From Ligilactobacillus apodemi DSM 16634 = JCM 16172 (GTDB lineage Bacteria > Bacillota > Bacilli > Lactobacillales > Lactobacillaceae): a stretch of 64,000 nucleotides of DNA. Under the pieces are notes generated by a model. The model was not told the DNA's origin. It saw only the letters and a program-made list of their open reading frames with translations, and did not search any database. A program made the translations under genes and the position numbers. This document shows positions 38,334 to 45,970 of the stretch, piece after piece. Location of the stretch: the NCBI RefSeq assembly GCF_001434405.1, contig NZ_AZFT01000053.1, positions 394,452-458,451 on the forward strand, given 5' to 3'. Position 1 is the first letter of the stretch. Every line of letters begins with the position of its first letter.

Positions 38334-39836
38334 TTAATCATCTACTTTATCTTTTAAGGTGTAGATCGTTAAACCACGGTTATCTTTATTGTTGTTTGGA
38401 AATAGTAAACTAGCAAAATACCCAAAGACAACTGCAGCGGTAAATGAAACGGTAGCAACTAAGAGTGAGGAAATTTGTAAGGAATCGATATAGAAAGCTA
38501 AAACAACACTTAAAACAAAGCCTAGTAAGACACCCCGGGCATTGGCGCGTTTAGTGAAGATCCCTAAGGCAAAGAGACCTGCTACAGGAACACCAAAGAG
38601 TCCAGAAACGGTCAAGAATACATTCCAAGTATCTGAAGTGTTTCCAAGTGTAAAGTAAATAGTGATCGCAGTACTGATAACACCAGCGACAATGATCACG
38701 ATCCTGGCAAGACTAACGTCAGAAACTTTTGTAAATTTATCATTGAAGAAGCGCTGCTTAAAGTCGGTCACAAAACAAGCTGAGATCGAATTTAAACTAG
38801 AAGCGATGGTTGATTGTGCGGCAGCAAAGATCCCCGCAATAACAAATCCAGCGATTCCGGCTGGAAGTTGGGTGATAACAAAATAAGGTACGATCGCACT
38901 AGTGTTAAAGTCTTTTGGTAACGTAGCAACATTTTGATAGAAAGTATATAAAATAGTTCCCATTCCAAAGAAAAGTGGAATAGTTAAGATGCCTAAAAAG
39001 CCAGTTGTCCATAACGACTTGATCGTTTCTTTTAGCGATTTAGTAGTTTGGTAGCGTTGCACGACATCTTGACTACCAGTATATTGATAAAGACTATTGA
39101 CGAATTGTCCGACAAAAATCAAAGGAACAAAGTTAGCTAAATCGCTAAGCTTAAAATCAGCTCCGGATAAGATCTTGTGATTGCTTGCGGCTGTATGAGC
39201 AACTGTGGCAAAATTACCATCGATCGAAAATGCTCCGATGAAGATGATCAATAAAGCACCACCGATCAAAACAAAGGCTTGGATCACATCGCTCCAGATA
39301 ACACCTTCGATCCCACCAAGGAAGGTATAGATGATACACATAATTCCGACACAAGCAGCGACTAAAAGAGGATTGATATCTGTCACAGAAGCAACGGCAA
39401 GTACAGGTAAATACGTAACTACGGCTACCCGACCAATATGATAAATCATAAATAGCAAACTGCTTAAAGCACGGATCAACGGACTAAAGCGAGCTTCTAG
39501 ATATTCATAAGCAGTTGTTACTTTTAATTTACGAAAGAATGGGACATAGAAATGATTCAAAATTGGGATGATCGGAATAATAACAAGTGAACCGATCGCA
39601 TACGACCAATCGGATAAAAAGGCACGTTCGGGAACAGACATAAATGTGATCGAACTTAAAGTGGTGGCAAAGATACTGATCCCAGCAGCCCAAGCAGGAA
39701 TTTTTCCGCCGGCTTTAAAAAAGGCATCAGTGTCTTTACTTGAACGTTTGGTGAAATACGCGCCTACAAGCAACATCCCGACTAAATATAGAACCACAAC
39801 GATCCAATTGGTAAGGCCAAAACCTACTTTTTCCAT
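38334..39836 (-). CDS. Sodium:solute symporter (SSS family), probable sialic acid transporter
   Basis: This is an integral membrane protein of 500 aa with about 13 predicted helices. TNWIVVVLYLVGMLLVGAYF, SIFATTLSSITFMSVPE and the Ser/Thr-rich sodium-site regions are typical of SSS proteins. The location in a nanA/nanE/nanK region, with no other transporter, makes N-acetylneuraminate the best substrate guess, as for known SSS sialic acid transporters. A Na+(K+)/H+ antiporter gene immediately upstream could recycle the sodium. The substrate is inferred from context. Confidence 0.88.
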   Translation of the reverse strand: MEKVGFGLTNWIVVVLYLVGMLLVGAYFTKRSSKDTDAFFKAGGKIPAWAAGISIFATTLSSITFMSVPERAFLSDWSYAIGSLVIIPIIPILNHFYVPFFRKLKVTTAYEYLEARFSPLIRALSSLLFMIYHIGRVAVVTYLPVLAVASVTDINPLLVAACVGIMCIIYTFLGGIEGVIWSDVIQAFVLIGGALLIIFIGAFSIDGNFATVAHTAASNHKILSGADFKLSDLANFVPLIFVGQFVNSLYQYTGSQDVVQRYQTTKSLKETIKSLWTTGFLGILTIPLFFGMGTILYTFYQNVATLPKDFNTSAIVPYFVITQLPAGIAGFVIAGIFAAAQSTIASSLNSISACFVTDFKQRFFNDKFTKVSDVSLARIVIIVAGVISTAITIYFTLGNTSDTWNVFLTVSGLFGVPVAGLFALGIFTKRANARGVLLGFVLSVVLAFYIDSLQISSLLVATVSFTAAVVFGYFASLLFPNNNKDNRGLTIYTLKDKVDD

Positions 39837-39858
39837 GTTAAAGTCACCTCGTATTTAA

Positions 39859-41019
39859 TTAAGCTTCAAGTTGTTTAGATTTTTGAATATAGCATTTTAA
39901 CAGTAACGGTGCGAGCAAAGTGGTGATCACAGTGACCATGATCATGGCAGTGTAATGATTTTGATCGATCAAATGTGCATTTAATGCAACATTTGCGACT
40001 ACAAGAGCCATTTCACCGCGCGAAACCATACCAGCACCAACGATATTTGCATTTGTAAATGAAAGCCCAAAACATCTAGCTCCTAGACTGCAACCAATTT
40101 GTTTACCTAAAATAGCGATCACGATCAGACTAATGATGAAAAATAAGTCTTGTCCCATCCCTTTGAAGCTAATATTTAAGCCAATGCTGACAAAAAATAC
40201 CGGGATAAAAACAGCATATCCGATCGGTTCGATCTTAAGTGCTAAACGCTCTTTAAATTTAGTTTCAGAAATTGCTAAACCTGCAAAATAAGCGCCTAAA
40301 ACATCACTCATGCCAAGCGTAACTGCAAGCAAAGCAAAACCAAAACAAAGCACTAATGCAGCTGTAGTATCATTTTCGCTAGCATTTAAGTGACTAAAGA
40401 GAGCTAAAAATTTGGGTACAAACCATTTACCTAAAATAAGAGTCAAAATGAAAAAGAGAAACATTAAACCTAGCATTAAACTGATTGATTGTTGTGAACC
40501 CGTGTTGGTGCCAAAGAGTGAAACACAGATTCCAAGTAAAATAACACAAATGATGTCATCAGCTACAGCAGCACCTAGGATCATCGAACCTTCGGGGCTA
40601 TTCAAGCGGTGCATTTCACGGAGTACTTGAACAGAGATACTAACGGAGGTCGCACTTAGGATCAATCCGAGAAACATAGCCGTTTTAGCTGAAAAATCAA
40701 AGCCGTAGTAACATAAGAGAAATGCGCTACCAGTGGGAATGATCACCCCTAAAATGGCAACCGTAAGTGAAGGTTTCCAATAGCGTAAAAGTGAGCCTAA
40801 GTCACCTTCCAAACCAGCGATGAACATCAAAACGATCACTCCAAGTTCTGCAAAATAGTTGGTAAACGTATTGGGAACAAGAAGATTTAAAACTGCTGGA
40901 CCAGCTAAAACCCCAACTAACAATTCACCGATCACACTGGGGAACTTAAGCATGTTTGATAGGTGAGCTCCTAGTTTGGTAAGTAGTAAGATGATAACTA
41001 ATTGGAGTAAATAAGGCAT
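39859..41019 (-). CDS. Monovalent cation:proton antiporter, CPA2 family (NapA-like)
   Basis: This 386 aa membrane protein has about 12 helices. It starts YLLQLVIILLLTKLGAHLS and contains PSVIGELLVGVLAGPAVLNLL and SATSVSISVQVLREM. The ion-binding Asp pair is in AVADDIICVILLG, with DVLGAYFAGLAIS further on. No C-terminal Rossmann (TrkA-N) domain is present. It lies in the probable operon between the TIM-barrel gene and the SSS symporter, with spacings of 9 and 22 bases. Na+ versus K+ specificity cannot be read from sequence. Confidence 0.9.
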   Translation of the reverse strand: MPYLLQLVIILLLTKLGAHLSNMLKFPSVIGELLVGVLAGPAVLNLLVPNTFTNYFAELGVIVLMFIAGLEGDLGSLLRYWKPSLTVAILGVIIPTGSAFLLCYYGFDFSAKTAMFLGLILSATSVSISVQVLREMHRLNSPEGSMILGAAVADDIICVILLGICVSLFGTNTGSQQSISLMLGLMFLFFILTLILGKWFVPKFLALFSHLNASENDTTAALVLCFGFALLAVTLGMSDVLGAYFAGLAISETKFKERLALKIEPIGYAVFIPVFFVSIGLNISFKGMGQDLFFIISLIVIAILGKQIGCSLGARCFGLSFTNANIVGAGMVSRGEMALVVANVALNAHLIDQNHYTAMIMVTVITTLLAPLLLKCYIQKSKQLEA

Positions 41020-41028
41020 ACACTCACC

Positions 41029-41766
41029 TCATTTTGCTAGTAGGTGATTAACTAGTTTGATCTCGTGTTGAAGTTCTTCTAAATCAGTCGTGCCATATTC
41101 CAAAAAAATAGGAATATTTGGTGATAGGGCTTTGATCATCGGTTGCCAATCGGTTTGACCTTCACCAAGTAAAACCATCTGGTGGTCTTTGATATCTTTT
41201 AAGTGGAAAATATTGATCTTATCGTGCAATTTTTGAAAGGCTTCGTTGGGATTTTCATTGATCCAATACCAGTTTCCGGCATCAAAGGTATAACCAAGCG
41301 CAAGTTTTTCGGCTTGATCTAATTCGAGATTTTTAAGCATAGTCGCTAACTCACCTTTAGAATTAGGTTGGTTTTCAATAGTAACTGTAATGGGACTGTT
41401 GTTTAATAAGGTTTGTAATTTATCAAATTCTTGGTCACTGAATAGCAGCTCGAAATTTCCAAAACTATATTTGAGATTCTTGATTTCAAGTTTTTCAGCT
41501 AAAGCTAACTGTTGTTCAAGTTCAGGATTAAAGTGATCACCTAAAAAGAGTTCTTCAGGAACGGAGTAGTAAAGATTCCAAGTGTTTTTTTGACAAAGGG
41601 ATTTAATATTGGTTAATTCTTGAATTTTAGTTTCCAGTGAAAAAAATTCGCCGCGAACTTCGATATTTTCGATCGGCCAACCATCAATTGCTTGTAAACA
41701 TTCTAATTGACTGATGTGTTGCTCAAGCTGCGGTAAAAAGACAGCCGTATTGATTGAAACTTGCAT
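41029..41766 (-). CDS. Sugar phosphate isomerase/epimerase-like TIM-barrel protein
   Basis: This 245 aa protein is of the xylose isomerase-like / AP endonuclease 2 family. Metal-site motifs are visible: NIEVRGEFF, TIENQPNSKGE, YTFDAGNWYW, IFHLKDI, LGEGQTDWQPMI and IFLEYG. It is the first gene after nanK on the minus strand. It may process a modified sialic acid or a sugar derived from one, but no reaction can be assigned from sequence. GAGGTG lies before the ATG. Confidence 0.85.
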   Translation of the reverse strand: MQVSINTAVFLPQLEQHISQLECLQAIDGWPIENIEVRGEFFSLETKIQELTNIKSLCQKNTWNLYYSVPEELFLGDHFNPELEQQLALAEKLEIKNLKYSFGNFELLFSDQEFDKLQTLLNNSPITVTIENQPNSKGELATMLKNLELDQAEKLALGYTFDAGNWYWINENPNEAFQKLHDKINIFHLKDIKDHQMVLLGEGQTDWQPMIKALSPNIPIFLEYGTTDLEELQHEIKLVNHLLAK

Positions 41767-41796
41767 TTATCACACCTCGTTTAGTTTTTAAGGACA

Positions 41797-41842
41797 ATAA
41801 AAAACCGCACCAAAAAGCTCAGAGCAAGCTCTTTAGTACGGT
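41797..41842 (-). terminator. Terminator or attenuator between nanK and the TIM-barrel gene
   Basis: On the minus strand AACCGTAC pairs with GTGCGGTT (one G-U), an inner AAAGAGC/GCTTTTT segment adds pairs, and TTTTTT follows. Only 30 bases separate it from the ATG of the next gene, which leaves no room for a separate promoter after it. Confidence 0.75.
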
Positions 41843-41871
41843 TGAATTATTTGATTGCAATTTCTATTACA
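41839..41871 (+). repeat. Direct repeat copy 1 flanking nanK
   Basis: CGGTTGAATTATTTGA, an extra TTGCA, then ATTTCTATTACA. The two blocks (28 bases) are identical, in the same orientation, to 42970-42997 in the nanA leader. Confidence 0.9.
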
Positions 41872-41899
41872 TAAACAGCGTATCACAATTCAAAAATAA

Positions 41900-41913
41900 T
41901 GTAAACGGTTTAT
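41900..41913. promoter_or_regulatory. cre-like site (CcpA) at the 3' end of nanK
   Basis: TGTAAACGGTTTAT matches 12 of 14 positions of the cre consensus TGWAANCGNTNWCA. It lies upstream of the TIM-barrel/antiporter/symporter genes and could bring catabolite repression. Prediction only. Confidence 0.5.
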
Positions 41914-42773
41914 TTTGAAAAAGGGTAAATTGCACCATAAAGTTGCGCTTTATCCGCTAAAATTGCCGTCTTGATTTTAGTTTGACATAAATTAGGTGGT
42001 AACAAATCGGCTAGTTGGTTATTCAAAAGTTGGAGCAAAAATTCGCCTTGTTGACATACCGCTCCGCCTATGATCAAAACTTCTGGGTCAAATAGCAATA
42101 AAATGTTGCTTAAACCTTTAGCGACTTCTAAGGCCCAAGCGTTGAGTTTACTTACATAAGGTTCTTGCCCGGCTTTAGCCTCACTAAAAGCATCTTTCAC
42201 ACTAATTTCTAAGGGAGAAAGCTCATGTTCAAGGCTTAGGGTAGAAGCACGTTGTTCAAAGTTAGTTTGAGTGCAGGGATCAAACAGGGTATAACCGATT
42301 GAATTTCCAGTTCCATGCGCTCCAGCAAATAGTTGGCCGTTATTTAAAAAGGCGCCCCCAATTCCTGTTCCTAGGGCAACACAATAAGCATTAGTTGCGT
42401 TCTTAGCAGCCCCATTTAGCGCTTCACCTAGTAAAGCTGCATCAACGTCATTAACTACAAAAACGGGGAGATTAGTTGTTTGTGCTAATTTTTCTTTGAT
42501 TGGGGTTCCTTGATAGTTGGGGATCGTTGGGCCAGCATATCGGATACTACCATCTGTCGCCACGATGCCTGCAGTGCTGACTCCAATAGCTTTTAGGGAA
42601 TATTTGGCTTGAAACTCTTGGCTGATTGCTAAGAGAGTTTTCAAGATTTTATTATCCTTATTTTTTTCGGTAGGAACATGGCCACTTTCCTTAAACTCAA
42701 GTTCGGGTGTGATCAAAGCATACTTAATGGTCGTTCCGCCAACATCAAATGCTAGCATATATTCTTGTGTCAT
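41910..42773 (-). CDS. nanK: ROK-family kinase, probable N-acetylmannosamine kinase
   Basis: NanK phosphorylates ManNAc between NanA and NanE. The ROK ATP-binding start is AFDVGGTTIKYAL; PVFVVNDVDAALLGEAL and ALGTGIGGAFL are also conserved. The protein lacks the ROK zinc motif (CxCGxxGCxE), and where most ROK kinases read GE(I/L)GH it reads NSIGY. The kinase role rests mainly on its place opposite nanA-nanE. The start is uncertain: ATG 42773 (287 aa) is given, while GTG 42785 sits too close to AAAGGA. A C-terminal IIGGAVCQQGEFLLQLL closes the fold. Confidence 0.85.
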   Translation of the reverse strand: MTQEYMLAFDVGGTTIKYALITPELEFKESGHVPTEKNKDNKILKTLLAISQEFQAKYSLKAIGVSTAGIVATDGSIRYAGPTIPNYQGTPIKEKLAQTTNLPVFVVNDVDAALLGEALNGAAKNATNAYCVALGTGIGGAFLNNGQLFAGAHGTGNSIGYTLFDPCTQTNFEQRASTLSLEHELSPLEISVKDAFSEAKAGQEPYVSKLNAWALEVAKGLSNILLLFDPEVLIIGGAVCQQGEFLLQLLNNQLADLLPPNLCQTKIKTAILADKAQLYGAIYPFSK

Positions 42774-42811
42774 ATATGTACGCACTTCCTTTATTTTTTG
42801 ATTGCGGTTTC

Positions 42812-42840
42812 ATAATATCATTAGAAAAAGTTTTTCTCAA
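42812..42840 (-). promoter_or_regulatory. Promoter of nanK with overlapping palindrome
   Basis: On the minus strand TTGAGA (42835-42840) and TATTAT (42812-42817) are 17 bases apart. A perfect 15-base palindrome, AGAAAAAGTTTTTCT (42823-42837), fills most of the spacer, a position where a repressor would block polymerase. A related GAAAA-TTT-TTTTC lies at 42852-42864. A protein of the adjacent RpiR type is the candidate binder (inference). Confidence 0.6.
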
Positions 42841-42932
42841 ATCAAAAACAGGAAAATTTTTTTCTCCAGCTAAAAATGCTTATTAATGATGCTGTTTAAG
42901 CATTAAATGAAAATAATTACCGTTTTTTTAAC

Positions 42933-42961
42933 TTGAAAAAATCTTTATCGTGAATTATGCT
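42933..42961 (+). promoter_or_regulatory. Promoter of nanA-nanE
   Basis: TTGAAA (42933-42938), a 17-base spacer and TATGCT (42956-42961), followed by a leader of about 57 bases with a TTGGAGGAA ribosome-binding site. Confidence 0.65.
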
Positions 42962-42969
42962 GTAAGCGT

Positions 42970-42997
42970 CGGTTGAATTATTTGAATTTCTATTACA
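42970..42997 (+). repeat. Direct repeat copy 2, in the nanA leader
   Basis: CGGTTGAATTATTTGA joined directly to ATTTCTATTACA; the other copy is at 41839-41871 beyond nanK. It begins just downstream of the predicted nanA transcription start. Confidence 0.9.
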
Positions 42998-43024
42998 ACA
43001 TCAAATCTTTTGGAGGAATTTCCC

Positions 43025-43897
43025 ATGAAAAAATTATATGCAGCCTTAATGACGGCTTTTGATGAAAGCGGGAACATTGATGAACAAGGCACACGTGAAA
43101 TGGTGCGCTATAACATTGATGTTAACCAAATTGATGGTTTATATGTTGGCGGCAGTACAGGTGAGAATTTTATGCTTGGTACCGCGGAAAAGAAGCGAGT
43201 CTTTGAAATTGCGATCGATGAAGCTAAAGGTTCAAACATTGATTTGATCGCCCAAGTTGGCTCACCTAATTTGCATGAAGCTAAAGAATTAGCTAAATAT
43301 GTAACAGATTTGGGATATGAAACAATTTCAGCGGTTACACCATTTTATTACAACTTTAATTTTGAAGAGATCAAACATTACTACGATGAGATCGTTAAAG
43401 ATGTTGATACAAAATTGGTGGTTTACTCGATTCCAGCTTTGACGGGCGTCTCACTTTCATTAGATAATTTTGCCAAGTTGTTTGAAAATGAAAAGATCAT
43501 TGGTGTCAAATATACTAATGCTGATTTTTATTTACTTGAACGCTTGCGTGACCGTTTCCCAGACAAGTTGATCTTATCTGGGTTTGATGAAATGTTATTA
43601 CCAGCCTTAGCTTTAGATGTTGATGGTGCGATCGGTTCAACTTTTAATATTAATGCTCAAAAAGCCAAAGCTGAGATTTCAGCTTTTGAAGCTGGTGATA
43701 TTGACAAAGCACGAAAATTACAACATGAAAGTAATGATTTGATCACTGATCTTTTGAATAACGGTATCTATGCTACTTTGAAATTAGTTTTACAAGAACT
43801 AGGAGTTAATGCTGGTTATACGCGAGAACCAATGGCTAAAGCTACTCCTGAAGTTAAGGCTGGTGCAAAGAAAATCTACGAAAAATATTTTAAATAA
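43025..43897 (+). CDS. nanA: N-acetylneuraminate lyase
   Basis: NanA splits sialic acid to N-acetylmannosamine and pyruvate. It is a (beta/alpha)8 aldolase of the DHDPS/NAL family, 290 aa. Class I residues are present: Schiff-base Lys162 in GVKYTNAD, Tyr134 in VVYSIPALTGV and the substrate loop GGSTGENF. These features distinguish NAL from DapA. ATG 43025 follows GGAGGAA; the upstream in-frame TTG overlaps that RBS. nanE follows 15 bases after its stop. Confidence 0.96.
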   Translation: MKKLYAALMTAFDESGNIDEQGTREMVRYNIDVNQIDGLYVGGSTGENFMLGTAEKKRVFEIAIDEAKGSNIDLIAQVGSPNLHEAKELAKYVTDLGYETISAVTPFYYNFNFEEIKHYYDEIVKDVDTKLVVYSIPALTGVSLSLDNFAKLFENEKIIGVKYTNADFYLLERLRDRFPDKLILSGFDEMLLPALALDVDGAIGSTFNINAQKAKAEISAFEAGDIDKARKLQHESNDLITDLLNNGIYATLKLVLQELGVNAGYTREPMAKATPEVKAGAKKIYEKYFK

Positions 43898-43912
43898 ACT
43901 GAGGTGTGAGTC

Positions 43913-44602
43913 ATGGAAAAAAACTTTTTAGAACAAGTCAAAGGTAAGTTGATCGTGTCTTGCCAGGCGCTGCCAAACGAACCTTTGTATAGTTCGTTTA
44001 TCATGTCACGCATGGCACTAGCTGCGCAATTGGCTGGAGCCGCTGGAATAAGAGCTAACTCAGTTGTAGATATTCAAGCGATCCAAGATGAAGTTGAGTT
44101 ACCGATAATTGGCTTGAATAAAGTCGATTATCCAGACTCAGACGTCTATATTACGCCTACAATAAAAGAGATGCGAGCGGTAGCCGCTACTGGGGTTCAA
44201 GTAGTCGCATGTGATGTAACAAGTCGAAAAAGACCAAAAGAAGAGCAGCTTGAAGATATCGTTGCTCAAATGCGAATTGAATTTCCTAATACCTTATTGA
44301 TGGCCGATACAGCAACTTTAGCCGATGTTAAAGTTGCAAATGAGTTAGGTTTTGATTTGGTCGGAACAACTATGCATGGTTATACACCAGAAACTAAGGG
44401 ACAAGATATCGCAACAGATGACTTTACCTACTTAAAAGAGGTTTTAGCATGTTCTAAAGTACCAGTAATTGCTGAAGGAAAAATAGATACCCCAACAAAA
44501 GCTAAGCGCTGTTTAGAATTAGGGTGTCATACAGTTGTTGTTGGTGGTGCAATTACGCGTCCGTTGGAGATTGCAAGTTGTTTTGTGCAAGCAATCAACT
44601 AA
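43913..44602 (+). CDS. nanE: N-acetylmannosamine-6-phosphate 2-epimerase
   Basis: NanE converts ManNAc-6-P to GlcNAc-6-P, linking sialic acid to amino-sugar catabolism. It is a TIM barrel of 229 aa. Family motifs are KGKLIVSCQALPNEPLY, RMALAAQLAGAAGIRANS, NKVDYPDSDVYITPT, LLMADTATLADV, GTTMHGYT and VIAEGKIDTPTKA. GAGGTG lies before the ATG. The downstream nagA and nagB are not in the window. Confidence 0.97.
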   Translation: MEKNFLEQVKGKLIVSCQALPNEPLYSSFIMSRMALAAQLAGAAGIRANSVVDIQAIQDEVELPIIGLNKVDYPDSDVYITPTIKEMRAVAATGVQVVACDVTSRKRPKEEQLEDIVAQMRIEFPNTLLMADTATLADVKVANELGFDLVGTTMHGYTPETKGQDIATDDFTYLKEVLACSKVPVIAEGKIDTPTKAKRCLELGCHTVVVGGAITRPLEIASCFVQAIN

Positions 44603-44680
44603 TTTTGCCCTAAGTCGGTTAGTGATGTGATATGATAATCAATGAATTGTTTACTTTATTTGGCAAGAGGATTTGGTGGA

Positions 44681-45496
44681 ATGAATATTTTAAATGAACT
44701 AGAAAAAATTTATCCCAATTTACCACGCCAAGAACGGAAAGTTGCACTACAAGCGATCCAAGAACCTAAAAAAATTCAACGATTAAGTATCAATGAATTA
44801 GCTGCTTTAGCTGGTACAAGTAATGCAACCGTTACTCGTTTGGTCAATCGGTTGGGATGTGCCAATTTTTATGATTTTAAATTGCGGTTAGTAACGTATG
44901 AACAGGTTGAACCACAGGAAAGTGAGTTGACCTTAGCGATGCAAGTCCAAAAATTCTATGAAGAAGTATTGACACAAACTAGACAACGAATCGATGAACA
45001 AGTTTTATTAGAAATCGTTGCACGCATTAGTCATTGTCGCCGCATCTACATTTTTGGGTTGGGTAGTTCGGGTTATACTGCAAAAGAATTAACACAACGC
45101 TTGATCAGAATGGGGATCGCCGCATTTGGAATGACTGAAAGTCATAGTATGTATATCAGTAGTGGAATCGTTGAAAAAGATGATGTTATCTTAGCATTGT
45201 CATCAACTGGCAATACTGCTGAAGTAAACAGTGCCGCTAAACTCGGAAAACAAAAGGGGGCTACGTTGATTTCAATCACTGGGATCAAAGATAGTCCACT
45301 ATATAAACTGAGTGATTTAGCGATCTTAGTCAAAAATAGTAATTTTGTTGATAATGCGCGGTTTATAAACTCACAGTTTGCAATGACTTATATCATCGAC
45401 ATTATTACAACATTGCTACTAGATAAACAAAATTACCGTGATAAGATGGATCAAACCATTGAGCTGATCACAAGTAATAAATTCGATAAACATTAA
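44681..45496 (+). CDS. MurR/RpiR-family transcriptional regulator, likely of the nan genes
   Basis: The N-terminal helix-turn-helix (about 1-77) shows RLSINELAALAGTSNATVTRL. The C-terminal SIS sugar-isomerase domain has IYIFGLGSSGYTAKEL and ALSSTGNTAEVNSAAKLGKQKG, which binds phosphosugars. By position it probably senses ManNAc-6-P or GlcNAc-6-P and controls nanA-nanE and nanK. ATG 44681 (271 aa, MNILNELEKIYPNL) fits the family. An in-frame ATG at 44642 would add 13 atypical residues. The gene follows nanE by about 80 bases. Confidence 0.92.
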   Translation: MNILNELEKIYPNLPRQERKVALQAIQEPKKIQRLSINELAALAGTSNATVTRLVNRLGCANFYDFKLRLVTYEQVEPQESELTLAMQVQKFYEEVLTQTRQRIDEQVLLEIVARISHCRRIYIFGLGSSGYTAKELTQRLIRMGIAAFGMTESHSMYISSGIVEKDDVILALSSTGNTAEVNSAAKLGKQKGATLISITGIKDSPLYKLSDLAILVKNSNFVDNARFINSQFAMTYIIDIITTLLLDKQNYRDKMDQTIELITSNKFDKH

Positions 45497-45548
45497 TATA
45501 TGGTAGTGTAGTTTTTATTTGATATTAACTTCACTATCCCCACCTCAT

Positions 45549-45589
45549 AAAAAGGATCATTCAATTTTGTAGCTTGAATGATCCTTTTT
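45549..45589. terminator. Bidirectional terminator after the RpiR-type gene
   Basis: AAAAAGGATCATTCAA and TTGAATGATCCTTTTT pair perfectly over 16 bp around a 9-base loop, between convergent genes. Confidence 0.93.
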
Positions 45590-45598
45590 ATTTGGCTA

Positions 45599-45949
45599 TT
45601 AAGTTTTAAAAACAAACAGTCCCGTTCCAATACTTATTAAAAGTGAGACTAGGCTAAGTGAGATCCCCATCCAAGCATTACCAACACGTGTCCAAAAATT
45701 ACGCATAGACATTAAAAATGTTAAGCATGCGGTGATGAAGAATAGCAAATAAATCATCTTAAGTGGTGCAAAAATAACTAGTACTAGTAAAGAACACAAT
45801 AGCAATAGATTTCTAAAATTTTTATACCAGATCAAAGTCCCAAAAAAAGCTTGTTGGTAAGAAAAACTTCGATTGTGTGGTAAAGTGCTAAATTTTAAGA
45901 CGACCAATAAGAGCCAAAAAATGTAAAGTGAGATCCCAATAAGATTCAT
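45599..45949 (-). CDS. Small multi-pass membrane protein, unknown function
   Basis: This 116 aa protein has three to four hydrophobic helices (about 4-20, 45-62, 64-84 and 93-113) joined by short basic loops such as LPHNRSFSY and RNFWTRVG. I do not recognise the family. AAGGATATG precedes the ATG. It starts 21 bases after the nucleoside hydrolase gene and is probably co-transcribed with it. Confidence 0.7.
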   Translation of the reverse strand: MNLIGISLYIFWLLLVVLKFSTLPHNRSFSYQQAFFGTLIWYKNFRNLLLLCSLLVLVIFAPLKMIYLLFFITACLTFLMSMRNFWTRVGNAWMGISLSLVSLLISIGTGLFVFKT

Positions 45950-45970
45950 CTTTTCATATCCTTACGTAAC

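Noticed and set aside
45501..45536. TAGTG/CACTA with AGTT/AACT hairpin just after the RpiR-type gene.
   Set aside because: It may be part of the 3' untranslated region, but the perfect 16-bp terminator directly after it is the better call; no separate role can be supported.
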